Below are positions 14,278-23,057 of a stretch of 64,000 nucleotides of DNA, one piece after another. The stretch is from Polynucleobacter sp. MWH-Jannik1A5. GTDB taxonomy: Bacteria; Pseudomonadota; Gammaproteobacteria; Burkholderiales; Burkholderiaceae. The stretch is taken from assembly GCF_018881795.1 (NCBI RefSeq), contig NZ_JACVPQ010000001.1, positions 345,275 through 409,274 of the forward strand, given 5' to 3'. The notes under the pieces are model-generated. The model saw only the letters and a list, made by a program, of their open reading frames with translations, was not told the DNA's origin and ran no database searches. The stretch's first letter is position 1. Every line of letters starts with the position of its first letter. The translations under genes were made by a program, and so were the position numbers.

Positions 14278-17200
14278 GCTTCCACCTCTTTATCTTCAAA
14301 CCATCTATACAGGACAGGCAATACCAATAAGGTCAAGGCTGTTGAGGTAATTAAACCTGCAATTACCACGGCCGCCAAGGGTCGAGTCACCTCTGAACCA
14401 GGGCCTCCAGAAAACAGCATAGGAACCAGCGCAAGCATTGCTACTGAAGCCGTCATCATGACTGGTCTAAAGCGATGACCGCAACCATGAAGCAAAGCAT
14501 CTTCCATGCTGTATCCGTCTTCACGCAGCTGCTTAATAAAGGAGATCAAGACTACGCCATTAAGCACAGCGATACCCCATAAATTAATAAATCCTACCGC
14601 CGCTGGAACCGATAAATACTCGCCAGTAATAAACAAACCAAATACACCGCCAATCGATGCAAATGGCAGAACCAAAATAATGAGGCCCGCCAAACGTATC
14701 GACTTAAACAACATAAATAACAAGAAGAATATTGCCAAGACCGTTAAAGGAATGATGATCATGAGGCGTGCCATCGCTCTTTGCATGTTTTCAAACTGAC
14801 CACCCCATTGCAAGGTATAACCCTGGGGCAATTCCACATTCTTCGCAATCAACTCTTGAGCTTCTTTTACAAAGCCGCCCAAATCACGACCCTCAACGTT
14901 CACACCCACTACAAGGCGACGTCTACCGGACTCGCGAGAGATTTGGGCCGGGCCTTCTACCAAGGTCACTTCAGCCAAGTCTCGCATCAATACCTGTGCC
15001 CCGTCAGGTGAATGCAAAATAATATTTTCGATTGCATCTATATTATTTCTATAGGAACTCGGGTAGCGCAGTACCAAGGGGAAGCGACGCTCTCCCTCGT
15101 AAATAGTGCTGGCCTGCTTACCGCCAATTGCCGTTTCAATCACTTCATTCACATCTGAAACATTAATGCCATAGCGTGCAATCGCATCACGATCAATTTT
15201 GATGTTGAGATAGTTTTGACCAGAGGCTTGCTCAATACGTAAATCGTTACTACCTTTCATCTTGGTCAAGATTTGACCAATTTGCGAGCCCAGCTTTTGC
15301 AAGACAGGCAGCTCATCACCAAAGATTTTGACCGCTACTTGCGAGCGCACACCAGATACCATCTCATCCACCCTAGCTGCAATCGGCTGAGAAATTGCTA
15401 ACTCAATTCCGGGTAAAGTTTTGAGTTTTTCACGAATTTGTTGTGCAATTTCTTCCTGGCTCAGATCTCGATCACCTAAAGGTTTGAGTGTCACGATTGG
15501 GTCTGATTCATTTGGCTGACCCGGATCTGCTGGTGACTCGCCTTTACCCAGTCGAGATACCGCCATCTCTACACCAGGAATAGTCATGATGCGTTTAATT
15601 GCCTCAAACTCTAATTTAATAGACTCGTCTAAAGAAATATTGGGCGCACGGACAATCACTGGCGTAATGGAGCCTTCTTGCATCACCGGAATAAATGCTT
15701 TACCAAGCAATACAAATCCAACCATGCTAATACCTAGTGCAATGATGGCGCGTTTGACTACTAATTTAGGATTTGCCAAACACCAATGCAACCAGCGCTC
15801 ATATGGTGCGCGCATTTTTTTGACGATCTTCGTATCGTCCTCGCCACCACCCTTCAAAATATAGGAGCACAGGACTGGCGACAGTGTGAATGACAGAATC
15901 AAAGAGATGGTTAAGGCGATAGCAATCGTAATCGCCATCGGTGCAAACATCTTGCCTTCCATACCCTCAAGCGAAAGTAGCGGCATAAAGACCAAAATAA
16001 TGATGCCAACACCAAAGAGCACCGGTTTACCAACTTCAGATGCCGCTTCCAAGATGATCCTGTTTTTGGATTCGCCGCTTTTGAGACGCTCGCCTAATTC
16101 GGCAAACGTGTTTTCTACAACCACGACAGAGCCGTCCACCATAATGCCAATCGCGATGGCAAGACCACCCAAAGACATCAAGTTTGCTGAAATACCATAG
16201 CGATTCATCACCAAAAAGGTTAATAGTGGCGTCAGCAGCAAGGTGGCAACCACAATTAGTGATGAGCGCACATCCCCCAGGAAGAGGAAAAGCAAAATAA
16301 TGACCAGAATGACGCCTTCAACCAAAACTTTTGCCACATTAAACATGGCGGCATTAACTAAATCTGTGCGGTCATAGAAAGGCACAATCTGCAAGCCATC
16401 TGGCAACAGCTTACCTTCGTTAATTTCTTCAACCTTGAGCTTGATGCGATTCACTACATCTCTTGCATTACCACCACGAATCATCTGGATAATGCCGGCA
16501 ACACTTTCGGTATAACCATTCTTAATGGCAGCACCCTGACGAATCTCGCTGCCAATCGTAACTTCAGCCACGTTCCTCACGTATACCGGAATACCTTTCA
16601 CTTCTTTCAGAATAATCTTGCCAATATCTTCTGGCTTAGTAATCAGACCTAAACCACGAATGAGGTAACGCTCTGCATATGTTGGTAACTGACCACCACC
16701 AGAGTTGGCGTTATTTCTTGCAAGCGCTTGATAAACCTCTTGCAAACTAATTTGATAATGGCGTAAGCGCTCAGGATTCACCAATACTTGATATTCTCTG
16801 GCATAACCACCTTGCGTATTAATTTCAGCCACCCCAGGAATAGAGCGGAGCATCGGACGCACAATCCAATCTTGTACAGCACGGCGATCAGAAAGCTCAT
16901 CCACCGATAACTCACGATGACGATCTGATGGGTGATCTAAAGTGTACTGATATACCTCACCTAGACCTGTGGATGGAGGGGCTAAAACAGGCGTGATGCC
17001 AACTGGCATTTTGGAGGCCACTTCAATCAGTCGCTCTGTTACTAATTGACGGGCAAAGTAAATATCAGTTTTTTCTGTAAATACTAAAGTAATAACAGAG
17101 AGGCCATTGCGGTTTAAAGAACGCATTTCTGTTAAACCTGGTAAACCAGTCATCGCTAATTCAACTGGAATTGTGACAAAGCGCTCTACCTCTTCTGGCG

Positions 17201-17369
17201 ATTTTCCTGGAGCCTCAGCAGCCACCTGAACCTGTACGTTGGTGACATCCGGAAATGCATCAACGGACAATCGTTTAGTAGCTAATAGTCCAGCAACAAG
17301 CAATACGATGGCAATAATGACCACCAATAAGCGCTGCTGTAACGAGAGACGAACAATTCTTTCAATCAT
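14274..17369 (-). CDS. Heavy-metal efflux RND transporter, CzcA/CusA family
   Basis: 1031 aa, full length for an HME-RND inner-membrane pump with 12 transmembrane helices and two large periplasmic loops. The helix-4 proton-relay motif reads AIGIMVDGSVVVVEN (near residue 400). It lacks the DFG of CzcA-type zinc/cobalt pumps and the DAA of CusA. The pore-domain segment PVMQEGSITPVIVRAPN lacks the CusA methionines, so copper/silver is unlikely. The leader of the operon is a manganese riboswitch, so Mn2+ or a metal encountered with it is a reasonable guess, not shown. It sits 4 bp downstream of the fusion-protein gene. Confidence 0.92.
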   Translation of the reverse strand: MIERIVRLSLQQRLLVVIIAIVLLVAGLLATKRLSVDAFPDVTNVQVQVAAEAPGKSPEEVERFVTIPVELAMTGLPGLTEMRSLNRNGLSVITLVFTEKTDIYFARQLVTERLIEVASKMPVGITPVLAPPSTGLGEVYQYTLDHPSDRHRELSVDELSDRRAVQDWIVRPMLRSIPGVAEINTQGGYAREYQVLVNPERLRHYQISLQEVYQALARNNANSGGGQLPTYAERYLIRGLGLITKPEDIGKIILKEVKGIPVYVRNVAEVTIGSEIRQGAAIKNGYTESVAGIIQMIRGGNARDVVNRIKLKVEEINEGKLLPDGLQIVPFYDRTDLVNAAMFNVAKVLVEGVILVIILLFLFLGDVRSSLIVVATLLLTPLLTFLVMNRYGISANLMSLGGLAIAIGIMVDGSVVVVENTFAELGERLKSGESKNRIILEAASEVGKPVLFGVGIIILVFMPLLSLEGMEGKMFAPMAITIAIALTISLILSFTLSPVLCSYILKGGGEDDTKIVKKMRAPYERWLHWCLANPKLVVKRAIIALGISMVGFVLLGKAFIPVMQEGSITPVIVRAPNISLDESIKLEFEAIKRIMTIPGVEMAVSRLGKGESPADPGQPNESDPIVTLKPLGDRDLSQEEIAQQIREKLKTLPGIELAISQPIAARVDEMVSGVRSQVAVKIFGDELPVLQKLGSQIGQILTKMKGSNDLRIEQASGQNYLNIKIDRDAIARYGINVSDVNEVIETAIGGKQASTIYEGERRFPLVLRYPSSYRNNIDAIENIILHSPDGAQVLMRDLAEVTLVEGPAQISRESGRRRLVVGVNVEGRDLGGFVKEAQELIAKNVELPQGYTLQWGGQFENMQRAMARLMIIIPLTVLAIFFLLFMLFKSIRLAGLIILVLPFASIGGVFGLFITGEYLSVPAAVGFINLWGIAVLNGVVLISFIKQLREDGYSMEDALLHGCGHRFRPVMMTASVAMLALVPMLFSGGPGSEVTRPLAAVVIAGLITSTALTLLVLPVLYRWFEDKEVEA

Positions 17370-17373
17370 TTAC

Positions 17374-18720
17374 TTATCCGCCACTAAGCTGACGCTTACG
17401 CTCTGTGTTTAAGTGATAAGCACCTTCAATAGCAATCTCTTGGCCTTCTTTGAGTCCTGAAATCACAGGGCGATAGCCTTTGCCTTCTGGACCAAGCTTA
17501 ACGGGGACCATGCGATAAGTATCATCATCTAGCCTCACGAAAACGTGATCATGATTATCTTCGCGAACAATAGCGCCCAAAGGCACTACTAATTTATCCA
17601 CCGGCTGACTCTCAATCAACATGGTTGCCAACATGCCAGGTTTAATTTGCCCTTCTTTATTTGCCAGCTCCATCCGTACCACCACAGTACGGGTTTGTGG
17701 ATTAACAATCGAATCTACATGAGCGACCACACCTTCAATATCTTGATTGCGCAGCGCTGGAATAATGACAGAAGCTTTTTGACCCTTACGGATTAAATAT
17801 GAATTACTTTCTGGCACCTCAGAGATTGCCCAGAGCGAGCTGAGATCAGCAACGGTAAATAAGGCGTCAGCAGGTTGCACTACCTGACCTTTATTAATCT
17901 TGCGCTCTACAATTTCTCCAGGAATTGTGGCAATCACATTATTAATAGATTCAATCACACCCGATTTAGCAAGTCGGTCGATGCTTGCTTGATCCATGCC
18001 CTGCACTCGCAATTGATCATTGGCGGCACGGAACTCTGCTTTGGCGCTACTCGCCTCAGCTTCACGCCTTTGCAACTCAGCCAGAGCAATCACGTCCTCT
18101 TTATAAAGAATTTTTGCACGATTGGCAGCTTGATCAGCCAGCTGACTGGCGCTCTTCGCTTTCAAATACGAAAGTTGCGACTGAGTCAATTCAGTAGAGG
18201 TAATTTTTGCCAAGATATCGCCCTGCTTCACGATCTGACCAGGTACGGCCAGAATCTCTGAAACTCGGCCAGTAACGTTAGCGCCAATTCGAGAAAGATA
18301 GAGCTCATTAAAATCAATTCGACCTGAGGCGCGCAACTCCTCAACAAATGGAGACACTTGAGCTTTGCCGTCCGTAATCATCTTATGCAAATCTTCATTG
18401 ACGATAACCACATTGGGATCTTGCACAGATTTAATGGCGGGACTTCTATCAAATACGTTGAAGTAATTTAGAACAATGATGAATGCGCAGAACCAAGGCA
18501 GATAAAACAACCCACTTTTAAACCATGATGGGGATTTGTCATAGCGACCAGTAATAGCAGGCACATGCTCGCCAAGCCATTGATGGGCCTGAGCATATAG
18601 CTGGTTTTGGGTCTGAATAACTTGGCCGAATAATTCCTTTGAGTGGAATTTAATCTTTCGGACCAAAAAGGTTTTCCAGACCTTGATCTTTTTCAGAATC
18701 GCCGCTAACTCTTGGTTCAT
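17374..18720 (-). CDS. Membrane fusion (periplasmic adaptor) protein of the RND pump
   Basis: 448 aa, HlyD/CzcB type. The start is the ATG at 18720 overlapping the preceding stop (ATGA); the longer frame to 18750 is inside that gene. One N-terminal transmembrane helix (SGLFYLPWFCAFIIVLNYF) is preceded by an unusually long cytoplasmic segment of about 65 residues. A lipoyl/barrel-sandwich half-motif GRVSEILAVPGQIVKQGDIL and a coiled-coil hairpin (SQLADQAANRAKIL...RREAEASSAKAEF) follow, then beta-barrel and membrane-proximal domains ending EGAYHLNTERKRQL. No His-rich metal-binding N-domain is seen. Confidence 0.9.
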   Translation of the reverse strand: MNQELAAILKKIKVWKTFLVRKIKFHSKELFGQVIQTQNQLYAQAHQWLGEHVPAITGRYDKSPSWFKSGLFYLPWFCAFIIVLNYFNVFDRSPAIKSVQDPNVVIVNEDLHKMITDGKAQVSPFVEELRASGRIDFNELYLSRIGANVTGRVSEILAVPGQIVKQGDILAKITSTELTQSQLSYLKAKSASQLADQAANRAKILYKEDVIALAELQRREAEASSAKAEFRAANDQLRVQGMDQASIDRLAKSGVIESINNVIATIPGEIVERKINKGQVVQPADALFTVADLSSLWAISEVPESNSYLIRKGQKASVIIPALRNQDIEGVVAHVDSIVNPQTRTVVVRMELANKEGQIKPGMLATMLIESQPVDKLVVPLGAIVREDNHDHVFVRLDDDTYRMVPVKLGPEGKGYRPVISGLKEGQEIAIEGAYHLNTERKRQLSGG

Positions 18721-19982
18721 TGCATTCCACTTTCTATCTTCGCAAGCCACTCAGGACTTGCTCTTAATCTTTGGATCTCAGTGACTACAGAAGCTAAATC
18801 AAAACGTGCCTTAATCAAATCATTTCGTGCCGCCCGAAAGGTTCTTTGGGCATCCAAATACTCCAACATGCCGCGCTCACCATAGCGATAAGACACCTCA
18901 GCAATCCTTTGCGCACTGCCCGCCAACTGCACTACTTCCTGACTTAAAACTTTTACTTGGTAGCTAGTCATTTGATATAGCTTGTAAGCCGTTTCCATCT
19001 GCTGATCCAAGGTTTGGCTTTGCGCATTCAATTGATTTTTAGCTTTGGAAGCATTTGCTTCTGCCTCAGCAATCTGTCCACCCTTGAAGTCCCAAATCGG
19101 AATGCTTACTTGCAAACCATAGAGACGATCAGTAAAGTTTGGGTCATTGTATTGAGAGGCTTTGAAAGCTAAACGAGGTAAGCGAGAATTTTTTTCAAAG
19201 CTCAACTTAGACTCGGAAGCCTCTACTTCTGCTTTTGCCTTTTGCAGTTCTGGGCTCTGGCTTTGAACCTCATTCAATAGCTGAGTTAGTGAAGGCAACA
19301 CCTCAGGCTTTGGTTGCTCTGCTATCACCGTGTAATCTGCAGGCAACTGATGACCCACCGCTTGGCGCAATTGACTACGAGCCTGCTCTACCCGCAACTT
19401 ACTAGACTCCGCTGTAATTTGTGCGTTAAGAAATTCAGTTTGCACCCGAATCAATTCAAAGCGCGCTGTCTCACCAACGTCATACCGAATTTGCATACGA
19501 TCCCGAATCTGCTTCGTGAGACTCATATCTTCTTCTGCGGCTTTTTGCTCTGCTTCACGGCGCATTAATTCATAAAAGCGCTGTTGAACTCTGGAAATCG
19601 TCTCGACCTCAAATGCAACACGTGTTGCCTCGGCTGCGCGTAAATTTGCTTCCGCTGCATTCACTCGAGGGAAGCGGGTGTAAGGCATATCCAATGGCTG
19701 AGTAACCGCCCATGAAGACACGCTGCCTACTGTCAAAGGGCCCGTAGCGGATCTTTGCTGACCAGTACTGATCTCAAACTCTGGGTTTGGGATGGCTCTT
19801 GCAGTAGATAACTGTCCTTTAATCGCCTTGGACTGATCTCGGGCAGCCAAGACTTGAGGGCTGGACTCTAAAGAGATGGAAATCAAGTCGTTAATAGTGA
19901 ATGACTTTTTAGATTGTGCGCTGACATTTGCCACCATCAGGGTGCTAACAAAAGCAATCGCTATCCATCGGTACCGCGTCAT
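18717..19982 (-). CDS. Outer-membrane factor (TolC/CzcC family) of the RND pump
   Basis: 421 aa from the ATG at 19982, which gives a clean signal peptide (MTRYRWIAIAFVSTLMVANVSAQS). A longer frame starting at a TTG at 20114 would lack one and overlap the leader. Two TolC-type repeats of long helices are rich in Ala/Gln/Glu (AAEANLRAAEATR, QRIAEVSYRYGERGMLEYLDAQR). It is the first gene of the efflux operon. The riboswitch and a roughly 150-nt further leader lie upstream. Confidence 0.88.
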   Translation of the reverse strand: MTRYRWIAIAFVSTLMVANVSAQSKKSFTINDLISISLESSPQVLAARDQSKAIKGQLSTARAIPNPEFEISTGQQRSATGPLTVGSVSSWAVTQPLDMPYTRFPRVNAAEANLRAAEATRVAFEVETISRVQQRFYELMRREAEQKAAEEDMSLTKQIRDRMQIRYDVGETARFELIRVQTEFLNAQITAESSKLRVEQARSQLRQAVGHQLPADYTVIAEQPKPEVLPSLTQLLNEVQSQSPELQKAKAEVEASESKLSFEKNSRLPRLAFKASQYNDPNFTDRLYGLQVSIPIWDFKGGQIAEAEANASKAKNQLNAQSQTLDQQMETAYKLYQMTSYQVKVLSQEVVQLAGSAQRIAEVSYRYGERGMLEYLDAQRTFRAARNDLIKARFDLASVVTEIQRLRASPEWLAKIESGMQ

Positions 19983-20048
19983 ACGCCCAACTTGCAAAGA
20001 GTCTAAACGCAAATTATCCAACCACCCATGTGGAAGAGCAAGGAAATG

Positions 20049-20063
20049 GCCCCAATTTGGGGC
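20049..20063 (-). promoter_or_regulatory. Leader hairpin GCCCCAAATTGGGGC
   Basis: A 15-nt near-perfect palindrome in the leader between riboswitch and first efflux gene, about 67 nt before the ATG. No T-run follows on the minus strand, so it is not a standard terminator. It could protect or gate the mRNA. Confidence 0.35.
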
Positions 20064-20121
20064 GCAAGAGTGCAAAACAATGCCAGAACGAAAGATTTTG
20101 AGATGGAAAGTCAATATTTAG

Positions 20122-20143
20122 CCATTTAGAAAATAGTAAATGG
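20122..20143 (-). promoter_or_regulatory. Hairpin competing with riboswitch P1 (candidate expression platform)
   Basis: On the minus strand CCATTTA-ctattttc-TAAATGG forms a perfect 7-bp hairpin. Its 5' arm is the same sequence (ACCATTTA) that would form the 3' strand of the aptamer's P1 helix. Aptamer closure and this hairpin are therefore mutually exclusive. No U-run follows directly, so how it controls expression is unclear. Confidence 0.45.
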
Positions 20144-20240
20144 TCTTGCCTTAAAAATTACTCACATACCGGGCTTGAAGGCCGTAATGACGATATGTGA
20201 GACCCATTGCTGGGCAGGCTACTCCCCGTTTATTCATCTT
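20136..20240 (-). promoter_or_regulatory. yybP-ykoY manganese riboswitch
   Basis: On the minus strand the order is GGGGAGTAGC (20227-20218), a first hairpin region, the helix CTCACATA (20201-20194), the loop element CGTCATTACG, then CCCGG, the helix partner TATGTGAG (20168-20161), and finally GCAAGACC (20149-20142). These match, in order and spacing, the conserved parts of the Mn2+-sensing yybP-ykoY aptamer (GGGGAGUAGC, CGUCA loop, CCGG, GCAAGACC closing P1). The riboswitch leads into the RND efflux operon that begins at 19982. The assignment is from memory of the consensus; a covariance-model search would settle it. Confidence 0.9.
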
Positions 20241-20276
20241 ATTAGATCACAGTTAGCAATAACACTCTGTTCGCAC

Positions 20277-20609
20277 TCACGCATACACATGGTTAGAGAG
20301 GCGACCATATTTTTGAGCCTTATGAAGCGCTTTTTGCATGTGCTTATAAACCTTCTTTAAGCCCATCTCTAGCGCAGTTCTTCGGTCTCTGGCGGTAAAG
20401 CTCACCTCTATCTGACGATTATCAAAAGTTTGCAATTCAATAATGCAGTTTTGATTACAGCCTGTTTTTGCCTGGGCCACAGAGGAATACTTCACTTTAA
20501 TTTTTCGCACCAACCAAAAGAGTCGCTTGAGAGAAAATTTCACGCGATTCTCAGTGAAGGTTTTGAATTCTGGCTCGATTTGTTCTTTTGCTTCCAATAT
20601 GACATTCAT
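20277..20609 (-). CDS. HPF/RaiA-like ribosome-associated protein
   Basis: 110 aa, highly basic. The beta-alpha-beta-beta-beta-alpha layout with IIELQTFDNRQIEVSFTARDRRTALEMGLKKVYKHMQK resembles the sigma-54 modulation / ribosome hibernation factor family, though the N-terminus is divergent. A clear AGGAGA Shine-Dalgarno precedes the ATG at 20609. It lies between the terC-usp gene (separated by a terminator) and the riboswitch. A stress role is plausible; direct ribosome binding is inferred from the family. Confidence 0.65.
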   Translation of the reverse strand: MNVILEAKEQIEPEFKTFTENRVKFSLKRLFWLVRKIKVKYSSVAQAKTGCNQNCIIELQTFDNRQIEVSFTARDRRTALEMGLKKVYKHMQKALHKAQKYGRLSNHVYA

Positions 20610-20716
20610 GTCTCGTCTCCTTAGTTGAACAACATAGGTTTAATATAAGGTGATCTTTAGTCTTAATAAAGCAGATATTAATTGATTTTAATTCTGTTTT
20701 TTACTGAGTATTAGCC

Positions 20717-20745
20717 TAAAAAAATGCCCTCGGGTAGAGGGCATA
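20717..20745 (-). terminator. Rho-independent terminator of terC-usp
   Basis: Stem TGCCCTC / GAGGGCA (20725-20731 with 20737-20743) followed on the minus strand by seven T's. It is 23 bp past the terC-usp stop. Confidence 0.88.
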
Positions 20746-20767
20746 AAGAGAACCGCAGGTTGTAAAA

Positions 20768-22024
20768 CTAGTCAATCACAGCTGCCATTAAGGCAGTTGC
20801 TGCACCCGCCCCTAAGGCAGGGATGCCCCAACGCTCGAGCGTAGATAAAGACTTGCCAGTCACTACCTCAACAGGAATATCACTGATTTCCAGTAATTTT
20901 GCTGTCGTCGAGTTTTCAAATAAGCGGCTGAGCGTATTTTTCTTAGAGGTTCCAATCACAATTCGATTGCAATCTAAGCGCTGCGCTTCATCTCGTAAAG
21001 CCTCTCCCTTATCGCCAGTCACATATGTAAAGGAGAAATTCACGCCTGCTTTTTCTAGAAATTCGGATGCTGACTTCGCCGCAGTTTTAGCGCGCTCTGC
21101 TTGCCACTCGTTGATTGTTTGCTTACTCAAAAACTTACGTATGTGCGTATACAGGGTAGGCTGCACATTACAGATATGAAACTGTGTTTGACGATCGTTG
21201 CCATACATGTTCACCGCATGTTTTATGGCCATCAAAGCATTATTCGAATCATCAACCGGGATGAGAACTTTATTCATTACTTCACCTCCTACGTTATTAG
21301 ACTGCTTATCGGATACTTCTGTATCAACTACAGCTGGCGCAATTGTCTCCTCCAACGCCAACCTACTCTTCATGAAACCACCAAACAAAACACCAAATAT
21401 CACAAGGGCTTGGACGGCATACCCAAATGCAGGGTTTTGGAATAACTGCATTTCCTTAACTATCGGCTCTGACATCATCATTTTGGCCGCAGTCCATGCC
21501 AATACGCCAGCACCTATATAAGTGATCGATGGATAGCGTTCAACCAACTTCAGAATTTGTGTTGAACCCCAAATTACGATTGGAATACTAATGAGCAAAC
21601 CTAATACAACCAATACATAGCTACCATGAGAGGCGCCAGCCACAGCCAAGACGTTATCTAGACCCATAACTGCATCAGCAATCACAATGGTCTTCATTGC
21701 ACCCCAAAAACTAGTAGAGGCATTGTTATGACCACCATCTTCATCTTTTGCAGGGGTTAGAAGCTTGTAAGCAATCCACACTAGGAGCAGGCCACCAATC
21801 AACATCAAGCCCGGTATCTTAAGTAGATACACCACTACCAGCGTCATTGCGCTTCTCACTGCAATTGCACCAACCGCTCCCCAGACAATCGCTTTCTTTT
21901 GCAAATGGGCTGGCAAATTTCTGGCGGCCATCGCAATGACGATAGCGTTATCGCCAGCCAATACCAAATCAATCACCACAATTGCTAGTAGTGCCGAAAA
22001 AAACTCAGGGCTAAATAGTTCCAA
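20768..22024 (-). CDS. TerC-family membrane protein fused to a UspA domain
   Basis: 418 aa from a TTG codon at 22024 with AGAGGT 6 nt upstream. Residues 1-225 are a TerC/YjbE-type integral membrane domain with the paired acidic motifs VLAGDNAIVIA and VMGLDNVLAVAG. After a linker (about 226-250) a universal-stress domain begins (NKVLIPVDDSNNALMAIKHAV) and runs to about 390, ending IPVEVVTG. A last hydrophobic stretch (IPALGAGAATALMAAVID) may be a further membrane helix. TerC proteins are linked to Mn2+ export and metalation of exported proteins. The fusion suggests a stress-sensing cytoplasmic domain attached to the exporter. Confidence 0.85.
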   Translation of the reverse strand: MELFSPEFFSALLAIVVIDLVLAGDNAIVIAMAARNLPAHLQKKAIVWGAVGAIAVRSAMTLVVVYLLKIPGLMLIGGLLLVWIAYKLLTPAKDEDGGHNNASTSFWGAMKTIVIADAVMGLDNVLAVAGASHGSYVLVVLGLLISIPIVIWGSTQILKLVERYPSITYIGAGVLAWTAAKMMMSEPIVKEMQLFQNPAFGYAVQALVIFGVLFGGFMKSRLALEETIAPAVVDTEVSDKQSNNVGGEVMNKVLIPVDDSNNALMAIKHAVNMYGNDRQTQFHICNVQPTLYTHIRKFLSKQTINEWQAERAKTAAKSASEFLEKAGVNFSFTYVTGDKGEALRDEAQRLDCNRIVIGTSKKNTLSRLFENSTTAKLLEISDIPVEVVTGKSLSTLERWGIPALGAGAATALMAAVID

Positions 22025-22158
22025 TTGAATACCTCTATCTGTTTAAATTAAATAAGCAGCACATGAAATGCCATGACTAACTATGGGGTTAATGTAGGCT
22101 TATTTGTATTTAGCTAAAAGCAGATATATATTGATAGTAATTTCGGAAAAAACTGAAT

Positions 22159-23046
22159 ATGGCCAATACCTATAATTACCGTCACCTCTACTACTTCTGG
22201 GTAGTCGCCAAAGAGGGCAGCATGTCTAAAGCGGCAGAGCGCCTGGATATGGCTATTCAAACCATTAGCGCCCAAGTACATGAATTAGAGAAATCACTGG
22301 GCTACATGCTATTTAAACCTGCTGGGCGAGGGATTGCCCTCACAGAGTCCGGGTTTGCAGCCCTAGAAATTGCCGATCAAATTTTCTCTATCGGAGAGAA
22401 GCTACCCGAAGCAGTTCGCGATGCAGCCAAATCTCCTAGAACCAAAATTACTGTTGGTGTTTCTGATGGTCTTCCCAAATTTGTTACCAGACAAATGTTG
22501 GAGCCTATCCTGAAACACAAAGATGTTCAATTGATTGCTCATGAAGGTGAGTTTGATGATTTATTAGCGGACCTTGCGCTACATCGATTAGATATCGTCT
22601 TAGCCGATCGCCCTGCCCCAAGCAATAAAAACCTGAACGTCTACAGCGAAGAGTTAACAAAAAGTGTTATTGCTTGGTATGCCCCTAAGCAACTTGCCAA
22701 GAAGGCAAAAGCGAATTTTCCTGATTGCTTAAAAGATCTGCCCGTTCTGTTACCTACAGCACACTCCACGGTACGTCCACTCATTGATCAGTGGCTAAAA
22801 AAGCATGACATCCTTCCTAATATTGTGGGAGAGTTTGAGGATAGCGCCTTACTTAAGACCTTTGCAGCTAGTGGGCTGGGCGTCTTTCCTGCGGGCAAGT
22901 TAATCGAGAAAGATCTTAAGGACACCTATGGCATTGAACTTCTGGGTAGTTGCGATGACATATATGAATACTTTTATGCCATTCGCTCAGAAAAGAAAAT
23001 TCAGCACCCTCTTGTTCAGGCCATCATTAAGCAACAAAACCAATAG
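22159..23046 (+). CDS. LysR-family regulator, NhaR-like
   Basis: 295 aa. The N-terminus YNYRHLYYFWVVAKEGSMSKAAERLDMAIQTISAQVHELEKSLG is the NhaR-type HTH. The effector domain carries ITVGVSDGLPKFVTRQMLEPIL and GLGVFPAGKLIEKD. NhaR activates sodium/proton antiport in E. coli. Here the next gene, 11 bp downstream on the same strand, is an SbtA-like sodium-dependent transporter, so Na+-linked regulation of that gene is likely. It is divergent from terC-usp across a 134-bp gap. Confidence 0.9.
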   Translation: MANTYNYRHLYYFWVVAKEGSMSKAAERLDMAIQTISAQVHELEKSLGYMLFKPAGRGIALTESGFAALEIADQIFSIGEKLPEAVRDAAKSPRTKITVGVSDGLPKFVTRQMLEPILKHKDVQLIAHEGEFDDLLADLALHRLDIVLADRPAPSNKNLNVYSEELTKSVIAWYAPKQLAKKAKANFPDCLKDLPVLLPTAHSTVRPLIDQWLKKHDILPNIVGEFEDSALLKTFAASGLGVFPAGKLIEKDLKDTYGIELLGSCDDIYEYFYAIRSEKKIQHPLVQAIIKQQNQ

Positions 23047-23057
23047 ATTCATTAACT

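Noticed and set aside
19983-20114. N-terminal extension of the outer-membrane factor from a TTG at 20114
   Set aside because: It would put 44 residues before a proper signal peptide and has no ribosome-binding site; the ATG at 19982 is better.
20175-20360. Plus-strand 61-aa frame over the riboswitch
   Set aside because: It runs antisense through the structured leader and the HPF-like gene and resembles no protein.
22025-22158. A second manganese riboswitch in front of terC-usp
   Set aside because: The gap has none of the conserved yybP-ykoY blocks (no GGGGAGTAGC or GCAAGACC on either strand).
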